64,000 nt of DNA from Candidatus Abyssobacteria bacterium SURF_5. GTDB taxonomy: Bacteria; Abyssobacteria; SURF-5. The DNA lies in NCBI GenBank assembly GCA_003598085.1, contig QZKU01000068.1:60173-124172 (forward strand). Direction: 5' to 3'. The notes under the pieces are model-generated. The model was not told the DNA's origin and made no database searches. It saw only the letters and a list, made by a program, of their open reading frames with translations. Positions 52,939 to 61,743 of this stretch are shown in pieces (positions within the stretch are counted from its first letter, which is position 1; every line of letters starts with the position of its first letter). The position numbers were made by a program, and so were the translations under genes.

Positions 52939-54075
52939 TCATTTCAGCAAATGGCGCGCGATCACGATGCGCTGTATCTGGTTGGTCCCTTCGACAATCT
53001 GCGTGACTTTGGCCGATCGCATCAAACGCTCGACGGGATAATCCTGCATGTAGCCGTATCCCCCGAAGATTTGCACCGCGTCGGTGGTAACCTTCATCGC
53101 GGTGTCGGTCGCAAAAAGCTTCGCCATCGCGGCCACGTGCGAGAACGGTTTTCCCGTGTCTTTGAGCCAGGCGGCCTCCCTGACAAGGTTGCGCGCCGCC
53201 CGAACCGAGGTGGCCATATCGGCAAGCATGAATTGTATTCCCTGGAATGCCGAGATCGGCTGATTGAACTGCTCTCGCTGTTTCGCGTATTTGATCGATT
53301 CGTCAAGAGCCGCTTGCGCCAGGCCGACCGCGGCTGCGCCAATCGTGATACGCCCCGAATCCAGCGCCGTCATCGCTATCTTGAATCCGTCGCCTTCTTT
53401 GCCGACCAGGTTACTCCGGGGAATCCGGCAGTTATCGAAAATGATTTCTCGCGTCGGCGAGGAGCGAAGCCCCATCTTTTTTTCCAGTTTCCCCGAATGA
53501 AAGCCGGGCGCCCCATTCTCGACAATGAAGGAACTGATTCCACGCGGACCTTTTGAATGGTCCGTTTTTGCCATCACCAGGTAAACGTCCGCTACGCCGC
53601 CGTGGGTAATGAATACTTTCGTGCCATTCAGGAGATAGTGGTCGCCGTCGAGAGTCGCCGACGTCTTCAAAGAGGCGGCGTCCGAACCGGCATTCGGTTC
53701 AGTCAGCGCGAACGCGCCAAGCTTCTCGCCCGAGGCCAGCGGCGCCAGATATGTTTTCTTCTGGGTTTCGTTTCCGAATAACCCGATCATTATCTGGGGA
53801 AGCCCCTGAACGGCCAGTCCGACCGCGGTCGACAGGCACTGCTTTGCGATCTCCTCAATAACTATAACATATGTCGAATAGTCCAAGCCCGCGCCGCCGT
53901 ATTCCTCCGGGCACGGAATTCCAAGCAGCCCGAGCTCGGCCAGCCTGCTGTATATCTCCCGATGGAATTCCCCTTTCTCGTCCGCCTCGGCCGCGATTGG
54001 AGCCAATTCCTTCTCGGCAAATTTCTGAACCGTCCGCTGGAGTTGCGCCTGCTCTTCCGTCAATTCAAAGCCCAT
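52939..54075 (-). CDS. Acyl-CoA dehydrogenase
   Basis: A 378-residue FAD enzyme. LGAFALTEPNAGSDA, FITHGGVADVY, GFKIAMTALDSGRI and GGYGYMQDYPVER mark it as an ACAD. The catalytic Glu is in IVEGTNQIQ, the position used by short-chain dehydrogenases. It introduces a double bond alpha,beta to the CoA thioester, passing electrons to ETF. ETF genes are not in the window. Its start overlaps the end of dehydratase subunit A by 15 bases. Confidence 0.94.
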   Translation of the reverse strand: MGFELTEEQAQLQRTVQKFAEKELAPIAAEADEKGEFHREIYSRLAELGLLGIPCPEEYGGAGLDYSTYVIVIEEIAKQCLSTAVGLAVQGLPQIMIGLFGNETQKKTYLAPLASGEKLGAFALTEPNAGSDAASLKTSATLDGDHYLLNGTKVFITHGGVADVYLVMAKTDHSKGPRGISSFIVENGAPGFHSGKLEKKMGLRSSPTREIIFDNCRIPRSNLVGKEGDGFKIAMTALDSGRITIGAAAVGLAQAALDESIKYAKQREQFNQPISAFQGIQFMLADMATSVRAARNLVREAAWLKDTGKPFSHVAAMAKLFATDTAMKVTTDAVQIFGGYGYMQDYPVERLMRSAKVTQIVEGTNQIQRIVIARHLLK

Positions 54076-55313
54076 CGCCTGCTCCTGTTCCCCCTCGTCG
54101 ATTCCGGATGTAACGTCTCAAGAAAAGCCTCGATACGGGTAAGAGCGGGCCCTTCGGCGTATGCCCGCTCGTCGTTCATGTCGCCCTCGATAACGATGCC
54201 GGGCACACCGCCCGCTCCTGACAGAATTTCTTTGATGACATATTGCCCAAGCGAGTAAGGCTTGCAGCTTCGGTTGGAATGAAAGATCACTCCGTCGACA
54301 GAGTATTGCTCAATGATGTCACGCATCATTTCCGCCCGGTTCCGCAAGTTGATATTCACAAATGCAGTCGCATAAGCACGTCCTAAAGCCTCGATCGGAT
54401 TACCGGCATCCAGTTCATATGAAACCCAGCCGTTTAAATAGGTCGATGCCGCCACGCATGCCTTCAGCTCTGCAAATTTGCGCGAGAGGTCGCGCAGCTT
54501 GAACCATATCGGCAGGTTATCCCATAAGAGACGATACCGCTCGCCCGGGACTGCCGCAACTCCTTCATCCACCCTCTTTTGAATCTCGCCGAGCAGCTCC
54601 TCATAGAATTCGACCACCAGTTGCGTGCCCCGCAAAGTCACGATCGGCGCCATCAGGATGAACCCGTCGAACGCGGTTATGGGCGAAGGAGCCATCTTAC
54701 ATGCTCCGAGTATTTCTCCCCACAGACGAATCGCCCTACCCGAAAGCTCAACAACCTGCTCCAACTTGGTCACGCTGCAACCGTTTCCGGTTATCGATTC
54801 CATTTCAGCGATCGCACGTTCGATCTGGCAGGTCATATAGGTAAGGCTGTGCTCGGTAAGCTCCTCGTGGATGTAAGGAGTATCGAACAGGACCAGTGGA
54901 ACTTGAAAATATCGCGCCAGCACTTCATACCATTTCATGACGGTCCCACACGTATTCGTGCAGCAAAGAAGGAAATCGGGGCGGGGAAGCCCTGAAATGG
55001 GACTTCTGCCGGATTCGATCGAGCCGATATCGCAGCGGAAATAGGAACAGGTATCGCGGGAATATCCTCGAGTTTCTGCGATTTCACATAACTCGGCGCC
55101 CATCTTGGAAGCCCCGCACATCGCCGCATGGTTCTCCGGATACACCGGGATCACATCCATCGCGATCAGGAGTTCAACGGGTCCGCCGCCGGTCACCCAT
55201 GCCACTTTTCTCTTATTATCCGCAGCATTTTTCGCTTCCAGGAAGTAAAGAGACATCAGCTCTCTCATTCGAGCGGCGGCACGGATGGGCGGAACGGAAG
55301 ATTGCGTGCTCAT
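54060..55313 (-). CDS. 2-Hydroxyacyl-CoA dehydratase/benzoyl-CoA reductase-type subunit A
   Basis: A 417-residue protein of the HgdA/HgdB-BcrB/C superfamily. Cys-rich motifs: CSYFRCDIG, LLCCTNTCGT and SNRSCKPYSLGQ, which form an Fe-S site in this fold. It is about 60 percent identical by eye to the next gene, a clear tandem duplicate (shared KNAADN, VAW, SGGPVELLIAMDVIPVYPEN). In studied members a 4Fe-4S enzyme reduces an aromatic or unsaturated CoA ester or dehydrates a 2-hydroxyacyl-CoA, with an ATP-driven activator not found in this window. Substrate unknown. Confidence 0.85.
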   Translation of the reverse strand: MSTQSSVPPIRAAARMRELMSLYFLEAKNAADNKRKVAWVTGGGPVELLIAMDVIPVYPENHAAMCGASKMGAELCEIAETRGYSRDTCSYFRCDIGSIESGRSPISGLPRPDFLLCCTNTCGTVMKWYEVLARYFQVPLVLFDTPYIHEELTEHSLTYMTCQIERAIAEMESITGNGCSVTKLEQVVELSGRAIRLWGEILGACKMAPSPITAFDGFILMAPIVTLRGTQLVVEFYEELLGEIQKRVDEGVAAVPGERYRLLWDNLPIWFKLRDLSRKFAELKACVAASTYLNGWVSYELDAGNPIEALGRAYATAFVNINLRNRAEMMRDIIEQYSVDGVIFHSNRSCKPYSLGQYVIKEILSGAGGVPGIVIEGDMNDERAYAEGPALTRIEAFLETLHPESTRGNRSRRWALN

Positions 55314-55376
55314 GAAGCTCCAATATGATTCATCTCTTGGGGGACATCTTCTGCCGGGCCTGGAAAGTTCCTGTTT

Positions 55377-56603
55377 TCATACGCGTGCCTCCCGCCTCGG
55401 CTTGAGCGTTTCAATAAATGCTTCAATTCGCGTCATCACCGGGCCTTCCGAATAAACGCGTTCATCATTCATATCCGCTTCAACAATAAGGCCCGGCACT
55501 CCCGTCCATTCAGTCAGCATTTCCTTGATATCATACTGGCCTAATGAGTAGGGTCTGCAGCTTCGATTTGAATGGAAAATGACGCCGTCGACCGAATACC
55601 CCTCGACAATATCCCGCATCAGCTTCGCGCGATGCAGAATGCTCTCATTAACAAACGCCGAGGCGTAAGCGCGCGCAATGGCGTCAACCGGGTCGCTCCC
55701 GCTCAAGTCATACCGCGCCCACGCGTTCAGGTACGTGGAGGCAACCATACAGGCGCTCAGATCGATGAACTTTTCCGAAAGATCGCGCATCTTGAACCAG
55801 ATGGGAAGATTATCCCACAGGAGACGATATTTTTCTCCCGGGACCGCTGCCACCCCCTCCCGGACACGTTCTTTCAGCTCCTTCTGCAATGTCTCGTAGA
55901 AATCGAGGACTTCCCGCGTTCCTCGCAGGGTGACGATGGGGGCCATCAGGATGAATCCGTCAAATGCGCTCATGGGTGCCGGGATGTTCTTGCACAAAGC
56001 CAGGGTTTCACCCCACATACTCGAGGCTTCGCCCGAAAGCATTGCGACTTCCGAAAATCGATCCATATCGAATTTCTTTCCAAGGATCGACTCCATCTGC
56101 TTGATTCCGCGACGCAACTGACTTTTGACATACTCGACGCTGCCCTCGGTCATCTCGTCATGAATGAAGGGAGCGTCAATAAACACCAGCGGAACGTCAA
56201 ACAAGCGAGCAAGAACTTCGTACCATTTCGTCACCGTTCCGCAGATATTGTTGCAGCAAAGGAGAAAGTCCGGCTTCGGCAACCCCATGATCGGACTCTT
56301 TCCGGTCACTGCCGACCCGATATCGCACCGCGCGTAAGAGCAGAGGTCGCGCGAGTAGCCCATATTCTCGGCGATCTCACAGAGTTCGGGACCCATCCTC
56401 GTCACACCGCACATCGCGCCGTGATTTTCAGGATAGACCGGGATCACATCCATCGCTATCAGTAACTCGACCGGTCCGCCACTGGTGATCCACGCCACCT
56501 TCTGATTATTGTCCGCAGCATTTTTCGCGCCGAGGTAGTAGGTGGACATCATTTCCTTCATTCTGGATCCGGCATGGATTCTCGGAGAGCGACGTTCACC
56601 CAT
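55377..56603 (-). CDS. 2-Hydroxyacyl-CoA dehydratase/benzoyl-CoA reductase-type subunit B (duplicate of A)
   Basis: A 408-residue paralogue of the previous protein, with the same landmarks: CSYARCDIG, LLCCNNICGT and SNRSCRPYSLGQ. All Fe-S candidates are kept, so both copies may be active. It might form a heteromer (like the alpha and beta subunits of Hgd or BcrB/C), or be a specificity variant. It overlaps subunit C by eight bases and precedes subunit A by 63 bases. Confidence 0.84.
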   Translation of the reverse strand: MGERRSPRIHAGSRMKEMMSTYYLGAKNAADNNQKVAWITSGGPVELLIAMDVIPVYPENHGAMCGVTRMGPELCEIAENMGYSRDLCSYARCDIGSAVTGKSPIMGLPKPDFLLCCNNICGTVTKWYEVLARLFDVPLVFIDAPFIHDEMTEGSVEYVKSQLRRGIKQMESILGKKFDMDRFSEVAMLSGEASSMWGETLALCKNIPAPMSAFDGFILMAPIVTLRGTREVLDFYETLQKELKERVREGVAAVPGEKYRLLWDNLPIWFKMRDLSEKFIDLSACMVASTYLNAWARYDLSGSDPVDAIARAYASAFVNESILHRAKLMRDIVEGYSVDGVIFHSNRSCRPYSLGQYDIKEMLTEWTGVPGLIVEADMNDERVYSEGPVMTRIEAFIETLKPRREARV

Positions 56604-57711
56604 TCTTCTTCTCCTTCAGCATCTCCACAAACGCCTGCAGTCTCGTGCGAGTCTGCTCGATGGAGGCGGGTTGGATTTCCGTTTCTATCAGCAGATGCGG
56701 GATTTGATCTTCCGTGAGCCGTTTCGAGATATCGGGATAGTCAAAGGCATGCGGATCGCAGAACTTCAGCAACAGTATCACAACGCCGTCAGCCTTGCTT
56801 TGCCTCACCATATTCACCAGATACGTGCGCCGGTCGAAGTCGGAGCTGTGCTTCGAGGGGCAGGGTATTTTCCTCAGGTACCGCTGGGCGAGCCTGCGAA
56901 TCGGGTCGCCGTCTGAAGGCTCGATGTGCAGAAAATATCGGGAGCCGGTGCAGAGGTCGTCATCCACCACGACCGCCTCGAGCTCTTCAAACAGATGCAT
57001 AATGCCGGGATCATCGCACACATTGCCGTAAAGCACCAGCCTCACGCTTTGATCGTCGTCCCGCGGAACGGATCGCAGCTCCTCAAGAGCCTCTTGCAGG
57101 AGCGCCGTATGATCCTCTTTGCGCATATACATCGAAGCTTTCACTATGTCGAGCACCGTTTGCCCGCTGATAGCGTTCGGCTTATCGCGCCTCAAAGCAT
57201 ACAGTGCGGCGAGTGCGCTTCTGTTTTCGTTGTAGATATCGAGAGATTTCGATAATTCCGCCCCCGCTATCTGGCGTCCCAGATGCCGCTCGAATTTCGA
57301 CTTGAATCGGGAAATCTCCTGCGCCAGATACTGCTCGGCTTCCGGCACGTCCACCCAAACCGGGAGCACAACTACGTCGGAAAACTGCTCCGGAAAATTG
57401 TATCGCCAGATGTCGGCCAAGTTCTGAATAGAATCGCAGGAGTGGGGGAAAACCACCCCGTCAAGAAATTCCAGCTTCTTTTTTAACGCGGCATCCAGAC
57501 TCGTGCGAACCAGAGAACAGATGAACGCCTGGATGTGGGAATCCGCAAGGGCCACGTTTTCCTTATCGCCAAGAATTCGCATCGGCAGCACCCCCGCCGC
57601 ATGAAGCAACTCTTCGGGAAAGTAACTGCAGAAGTACCCGAAAACCCGGCCGCCGGTCCGCTCCTTCCAGTTCTTCACGTATGTGTAAGGTTGGGCGGCG
57701 ATTGTCGACAT
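56596..57711 (-). CDS. 2-Hydroxyacyl-CoA dehydratase-type subunit C (HgdB/BcrC-like)
   Basis: A 371-residue protein. I start it at the ATG at 57711; a TTG at 57735 behind GGAGAGGAG is a good alternative, and earlier in-frame codons have no support. FGYFCSYFPEELLHAAGVLP opens it, and the three Fe-S ligands are likely Cys65 (FICS), Cys92 (PHSCDS) and Cys318 (LKFCDP). It is the divergent partner of the A/B pair. In the family such partners bind the substrate CoA ester. First of the three subunits, 238 bases after the CoA ligase. Confidence 0.83.
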   Translation of the reverse strand: MSTIAAQPYTYVKNWKERTGGRVFGYFCSYFPEELLHAAGVLPMRILGDKENVALADSHIQAFICSLVRTSLDAALKKKLEFLDGVVFPHSCDSIQNLADIWRYNFPEQFSDVVVLPVWVDVPEAEQYLAQEISRFKSKFERHLGRQIAGAELSKSLDIYNENRSALAALYALRRDKPNAISGQTVLDIVKASMYMRKEDHTALLQEALEELRSVPRDDDQSVRLVLYGNVCDDPGIMHLFEELEAVVVDDDLCTGSRYFLHIEPSDGDPIRRLAQRYLRKIPCPSKHSSDFDRRTYLVNMVRQSKADGVVILLLKFCDPHAFDYPDISKRLTEDQIPHLLIETEIQPASIEQTRTRLQAFVEMLKEKKNG

Positions 57712-57949
57712 TTGTTCCAACGCTGATTTTCTCAAAGCTCTCTCTCCTCTCCCGCCGGAATGATATGAAAACGGATCGACGTCTTTGCTCGCCGATCGCG
57801 CACTGCAAATGTTCGTTGTCGCCGGGCGTGCTACTCCGATTTTCTTTTCTTGCTGGTAGTTTCCGGCGGCGCCACTTGCTCTTCGTACCCTTGCTCTCGC
57901 TTCAAGCCTCAAGGAGTGAGCATCCGGAAAACGGGCGGGGTGCCTCCAC

Positions 57950-59563
57950 TCATGAACCCGTGATTCGTCGCAGCACTCGCTTGTCGATTATCCCTGCAGG
58001 ATTCCGTGGGAGATTTTCAACGATTTTGATAAACTTCGGGACCTTGAAATCAGCGAGATAATCCTCGCAATAATCCAGAATTTCATCGACATCGAGCGAA
58101 GAGCCGGGATTCGGCACGACAAAAGCCGCCACCTGCTCGCCGAACACTTTATCAGGTTCACCGACGACGGCGGCTTCGAATATCGCCGGATGCGATTCAA
58201 GTACGTTTTCTATTTCCACGCAGTAAATATTCTCGCCGCCGCGAATGATCATATCCTTTTTTCGATCGACTATATACAGAAAGCCTTCCTCATCCAAGCG
58301 GCCCACATCACCTGTATGTAGCCAGCCATCTTGAAATGTCTCCTTCGTCGAAGCCGCATCCTGCCAGTAGCCGGCAACAATGTTCGGCCCTTTCAGGAGG
58401 ACCTCGCCGATCTTGCCCGCCGGAAGATCGCGACCCTCATCGTTCACGATACGCACCTGCACCGTTGGAACCGGCGGGCCCACCGAATCCGGTTTTTGCA
58501 TCGTATATTCATCGGGAAGAAAGGTCGCCAGCGCCGAACTCTCGGTTAGACCGTAGCCGTTCCCCATACGGGCGCTCGGGAAAGTCTCGCGCAATCGGCG
58601 AACCAATTCCGGCGAGGCCGGCGCCCCGCCGTAGATAACGTTTTGCAGCGACCTCAAGTCGTAATCCTTCAGCTTCAACTGGGCAAGCAGCAGCCAGTAT
58701 ATCGTCGGGACACCCACGACCGTCGTGACCTTCGCGGACTTCAGCAGAGAGAGCGTCTCATCCGCAACGAACCGCCGCTGGATGATCATGGTTGCGCCAA
58801 GATAGACCCCTGCGATCATCTGGCTGTGACAGCCGAGCGGATGCGAAAGCGGCACGCAAATGAGCTGGCGATCACTCGCCGTTATGCCCGTCGCCATCTC
58901 GACATTGAGCGAGGCCACGGAAAAATTGCGGTGAGTGCAGAGCGCCCCCTTCGGCTGTCCCATCGTGCCGGAGGTGTAGAAGATGCTGGCGAGATCGTCT
59001 TCTACAACATCTACTCCATCCGGCTCCTCTTGCCGATCCTCCAAAAGATCACGGAGAGCGACCCAATCATTTCCACTCTCAGACGCAGCATCTGGAGAGA
59101 CCGCGACTACCAGATGCTCCAGAGCCAATGCCGTCTTCTGCGCCCGCAAACAGTCTTTCTTGTAGCCTCGATTCAGAATACAGACTCGCGCGCCCGAGTC
59201 CTTCAGGATATAAGCGATTTCTTTCGAGACGAAGCGGGTATTAATTGGGACTGACACGGCCCCGATTGTCGCGGCGGCAAAAAAGGCGAGGGGAAACTCT
59301 ATGTCGTTATCAAGCAGCAGTGCGACGCGGTCTCCTTTTTTCACATGCAGCCGCCTCTGCATTCCTGCCGCAAGACTGTAGACATCTCTGGAGAATTGGC
59401 GATAGGATACCTTCCTCGAAAGACATTCAAACACCGGTTTGTCCGGAAACCGTTCGGTGGACGCGTGCAGGATGTTCTGGAGATTCTTGGGCCTGTGCCG
59501 GTAGTTTAACATGTCGACGCCCTTATGAGTCTCCCGGATCAAACGTTCAGAAAGCTTAACCAT
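57950..59563 (-). CDS. Acyl/aryl-CoA synthetase (ANL superfamily)
   Basis: A 537-residue AMP-forming ligase with YTSGTMGQPKGALCTH, GLTESSA, GWLHTGDVGRLDE and PRNPAGIIDKRV motifs. It is a second, distinct member from the one at 35.0 kb. It activates the substrate of this pathway as a CoA thioester, presumably the acid brought in by the symporter 145 bases upstream. Whether it prefers aromatic, alicyclic or fatty acids cannot be told. Confidence 0.9.
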   Translation of the reverse strand: MVKLSERLIRETHKGVDMLNYRHRPKNLQNILHASTERFPDKPVFECLSRKVSYRQFSRDVYSLAAGMQRRLHVKKGDRVALLLDNDIEFPLAFFAAATIGAVSVPINTRFVSKEIAYILKDSGARVCILNRGYKKDCLRAQKTALALEHLVVAVSPDAASESGNDWVALRDLLEDRQEEPDGVDVVEDDLASIFYTSGTMGQPKGALCTHRNFSVASLNVEMATGITASDRQLICVPLSHPLGCHSQMIAGVYLGATMIIQRRFVADETLSLLKSAKVTTVVGVPTIYWLLLAQLKLKDYDLRSLQNVIYGGAPASPELVRRLRETFPSARMGNGYGLTESSALATFLPDEYTMQKPDSVGPPVPTVQVRIVNDEGRDLPAGKIGEVLLKGPNIVAGYWQDAASTKETFQDGWLHTGDVGRLDEEGFLYIVDRKKDMIIRGGENIYCVEIENVLESHPAIFEAAVVGEPDKVFGEQVAAFVVPNPGSSLDVDEILDYCEDYLADFKVPKFIKIVENLPRNPAGIIDKRVLRRITGS

Positions 59564-59708
59564 ACTCCTCTCAAATCCTTACTCCGTGATTCGGCACGGG
59601 CATCCGACCTCAAGTCATACGTTTCCACCCGCGGGCAAAACCAAATTTCCGGTTCAGAATACGCTCTCCGACAGGCGCGAACCAGTTTATCAAAAAGCAA
59701 TGATCGAG

Positions 59709-61514
59709 TCAATATTTCTCCCGCCCCTCTTCCTCTCTCACAGGTGAGACGACGGGCGTTCGCTTTCTGTTCATCAGGATGAGAAGCGGAAAGCCGCTAA
59801 CTCCAGCCGCGAAGGCGTAAGGGAGCCACTGCTTCATTGGGAACCCGAGCAGGATCTTCCCGAGGAGGAACAGCGAGGAGTAGATGAAGGCGGCGCCGCA
59901 AATTGCCCCGAATAGATCAAAGAGGAGATTGTCTTCTGATTTTAGACCGCATGTCGTCTCGACAGGACGCCATCCCGGGCCTCCCGGGCGCACGCGAGAG
60001 TAAAATCTCTTGAGGCTCTCCATGTCTGTGGGCGCGGTCGCCAGAGTTACCGATACCCATACACCCGTGGAAACCGCGATGATTATTAAGAGGCGCACCC
60101 CCTCATATTCCGGTCCAGCCAACGAACGAGAAGAGAAGATGACGATAGCCGTCACCAGCGAGCAAATCATCGCTGAGATTTCCGACCAGGCATTGATGCG
60201 CCACCAATACCACCTGATAAGATTCACCAATCCAATGCCTGCGCCGATCGCGATCAGGAACTTCCACGCCCATTCTATGGAGTTCATGATCAAGCTCGCA
60301 AGCACCGCAAGCAACGCCATTACCAGCATGGCCACGCGAGCGGCTGATACGTAATGTTTCTCATCCGCCCCTGAATGTATGAATCGCTTGTAAATGTCAT
60401 TCGTTAAATAAGATGCCCCCCAATGGAGGTGAGTATCGACCGTCGACATGAATGCGGCCAACAGAGAAGAGACCATCAGCCCTCGAATCCCCACCGGTAA
60501 AAGGTCAATCATCATCTTCGGGTATCCCAATTCCGGGTCCGGCAGCGAGGGATAGATTATCAGGGAAATGAGCGCGACCAGAATCCACGGCCACGGACGA
60601 AGTACGTAATGTGCAAAGCTGTACCAGAGAATCGCGAGCCGCGCATGGCGCTCGTCTTTACACGCCATCGCACGCAGCCCTATATACTCCCCTCCGTCGG
60701 AATTTCGGAAAGCCCACCATTGGACGCCAAGGTAAACCCCAAACGTAATCAAGGCCAACTCACCCGCTCCCCTCTCGGGGGCAAAATGGAGAACGCTTGA
60801 GGGAGCGGCGCCAGAGGCAGTCAGTGCCGGAATGATGTTTGCCACACCGCCGACAGCGCGCACGGCTACGATGGCAAGCGCAATCGACCCGCACATCGCA
60901 ACCGCAAATTGCAGAAAATCTGTCACAACCACCCCCCACAAGCCCGAAAGAACCGAGTATATCAGCGCCAATAATATGATCCCGATCGTCACTGCGGTCT
61001 CGGGAGGTACCTGCAGCCCGCCCGGCAACGCAATTGCCTCTGTCCCGGTCAGCCCAAGAGTCACCAGGGATATCTTCCTCATCGCCAGGATTACCCATCC
61101 CATCACAATGCAGTTGATGAGCACTGACGAATACAGAGCCTTCAGTCCCCGCAGGAAAGCGGCGGGCTTGCCTGAATAGCGTAATTCCAGAAATTCAACG
61201 TCTGTCAGCAGATTCGTCCGCCGCCACAATCGAGCATACAGAAATGCCCACAACATGCTGCTCATCACCAAATTCCACCAGAACCAGTTGCCGGCGATCC
61301 CTTTCGTCCGGATAATGCCGGTGATTGCAAGCGGTGTATCGGCGGCAAACGTGGTTGCAACCATAGACGTGCCGGCCAGCCACCAGGTGAGGTTGCGGCC
61401 GGAAAGAAGAAAATCGCTCATGCTCTTGCCTGCACGGCTGGATAGAAGAAAGCCTATACCCAATGACAACAGGCAATATGCCGCGACAATAAACCAGTCA
61501 ATGAGATGCATCAT
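59709..61514 (-). CDS. Sodium:solute symporter family protein
   Basis: A 601-residue SSS transporter of 12-13 helices. The start is placed at the ATG at 61514 or 61511 (ATG ATG); an earlier one at 61562 would overlap the promoter. LSGRNLTWWLAGTSMVATTFAADTP is the family signature near helix 1. It imports an organic solute with Na+. Its position upstream of a CoA ligase suggests a carboxylate substrate. First gene of the long minus-strand run. Confidence 0.88.
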   Translation of the reverse strand: MMHLIDWFIVAAYCLLSLGIGFLLSSRAGKSMSDFLLSGRNLTWWLAGTSMVATTFAADTPLAITGIIRTKGIAGNWFWWNLVMSSMLWAFLYARLWRRTNLLTDVEFLELRYSGKPAAFLRGLKALYSSVLINCIVMGWVILAMRKISLVTLGLTGTEAIALPGGLQVPPETAVTIGIILLALIYSVLSGLWGVVVTDFLQFAVAMCGSIALAIVAVRAVGGVANIIPALTASGAAPSSVLHFAPERGAGELALITFGVYLGVQWWAFRNSDGGEYIGLRAMACKDERHARLAILWYSFAHYVLRPWPWILVALISLIIYPSLPDPELGYPKMMIDLLPVGIRGLMVSSLLAAFMSTVDTHLHWGASYLTNDIYKRFIHSGADEKHYVSAARVAMLVMALLAVLASLIMNSIEWAWKFLIAIGAGIGLVNLIRWYWWRINAWSEISAMICSLVTAIVIFSSRSLAGPEYEGVRLLIIIAVSTGVWVSVTLATAPTDMESLKRFYSRVRPGGPGWRPVETTCGLKSEDNLLFDLFGAICGAAFIYSSLFLLGKILLGFPMKQWLPYAFAAGVSGFPLLILMNRKRTPVVSPVREEEGREKY

Positions 61515-61560
61515 TCTCCCCATCGATCTCGAGCACGTCCAAAATCCGGGTTGTGCGGGC

Positions 61561-61590
61561 ATATTACAGCAAAGAAAACCGTAAAATCAA
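61561..61590 (-). promoter_or_regulatory. Promoter of the symporter-CoA ligase-dehydratase run
   Basis: TTGATT (61590-61585), 18-base spacer, TAATAT (61566-61561) on the minus strand. The leader is about 40 bases. Confidence 0.55.
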
Positions 61591-61640
61591 TACTGATCCC
61601 CGTTTTCATGTTCATCGGATGCCGCTCGCGGGAATGCGAG

Positions 61641-61670
61641 TTGACTGGCTTGCTCCGAAAGGTTTATCAT
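61641..61670 (+). promoter_or_regulatory. Promoter of the divergent MBL hydrolase
   Basis: TTGACT (61641-61646), 18-base spacer, TATCAT (61665-61670). It is back-to-back with the symporter promoter, so one regulator could act on both. Confidence 0.55.
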
Positions 61671-61743
61671 TGGTTATCACGTAGGTTCTTCCCCCGACAC
61701 CCGGCCCGGCGGCCGCCCCGCCGCCTATTTCGAGGAGAGCGTA

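Noticed and set aside
57712-57912. Longer N-terminus of dehydratase subunit C reaching 57912
   Set aside because: The added residues are Arg/Ala-rich, match no family N-terminus, and the only good ribosome site lies before the TTG at 57735.
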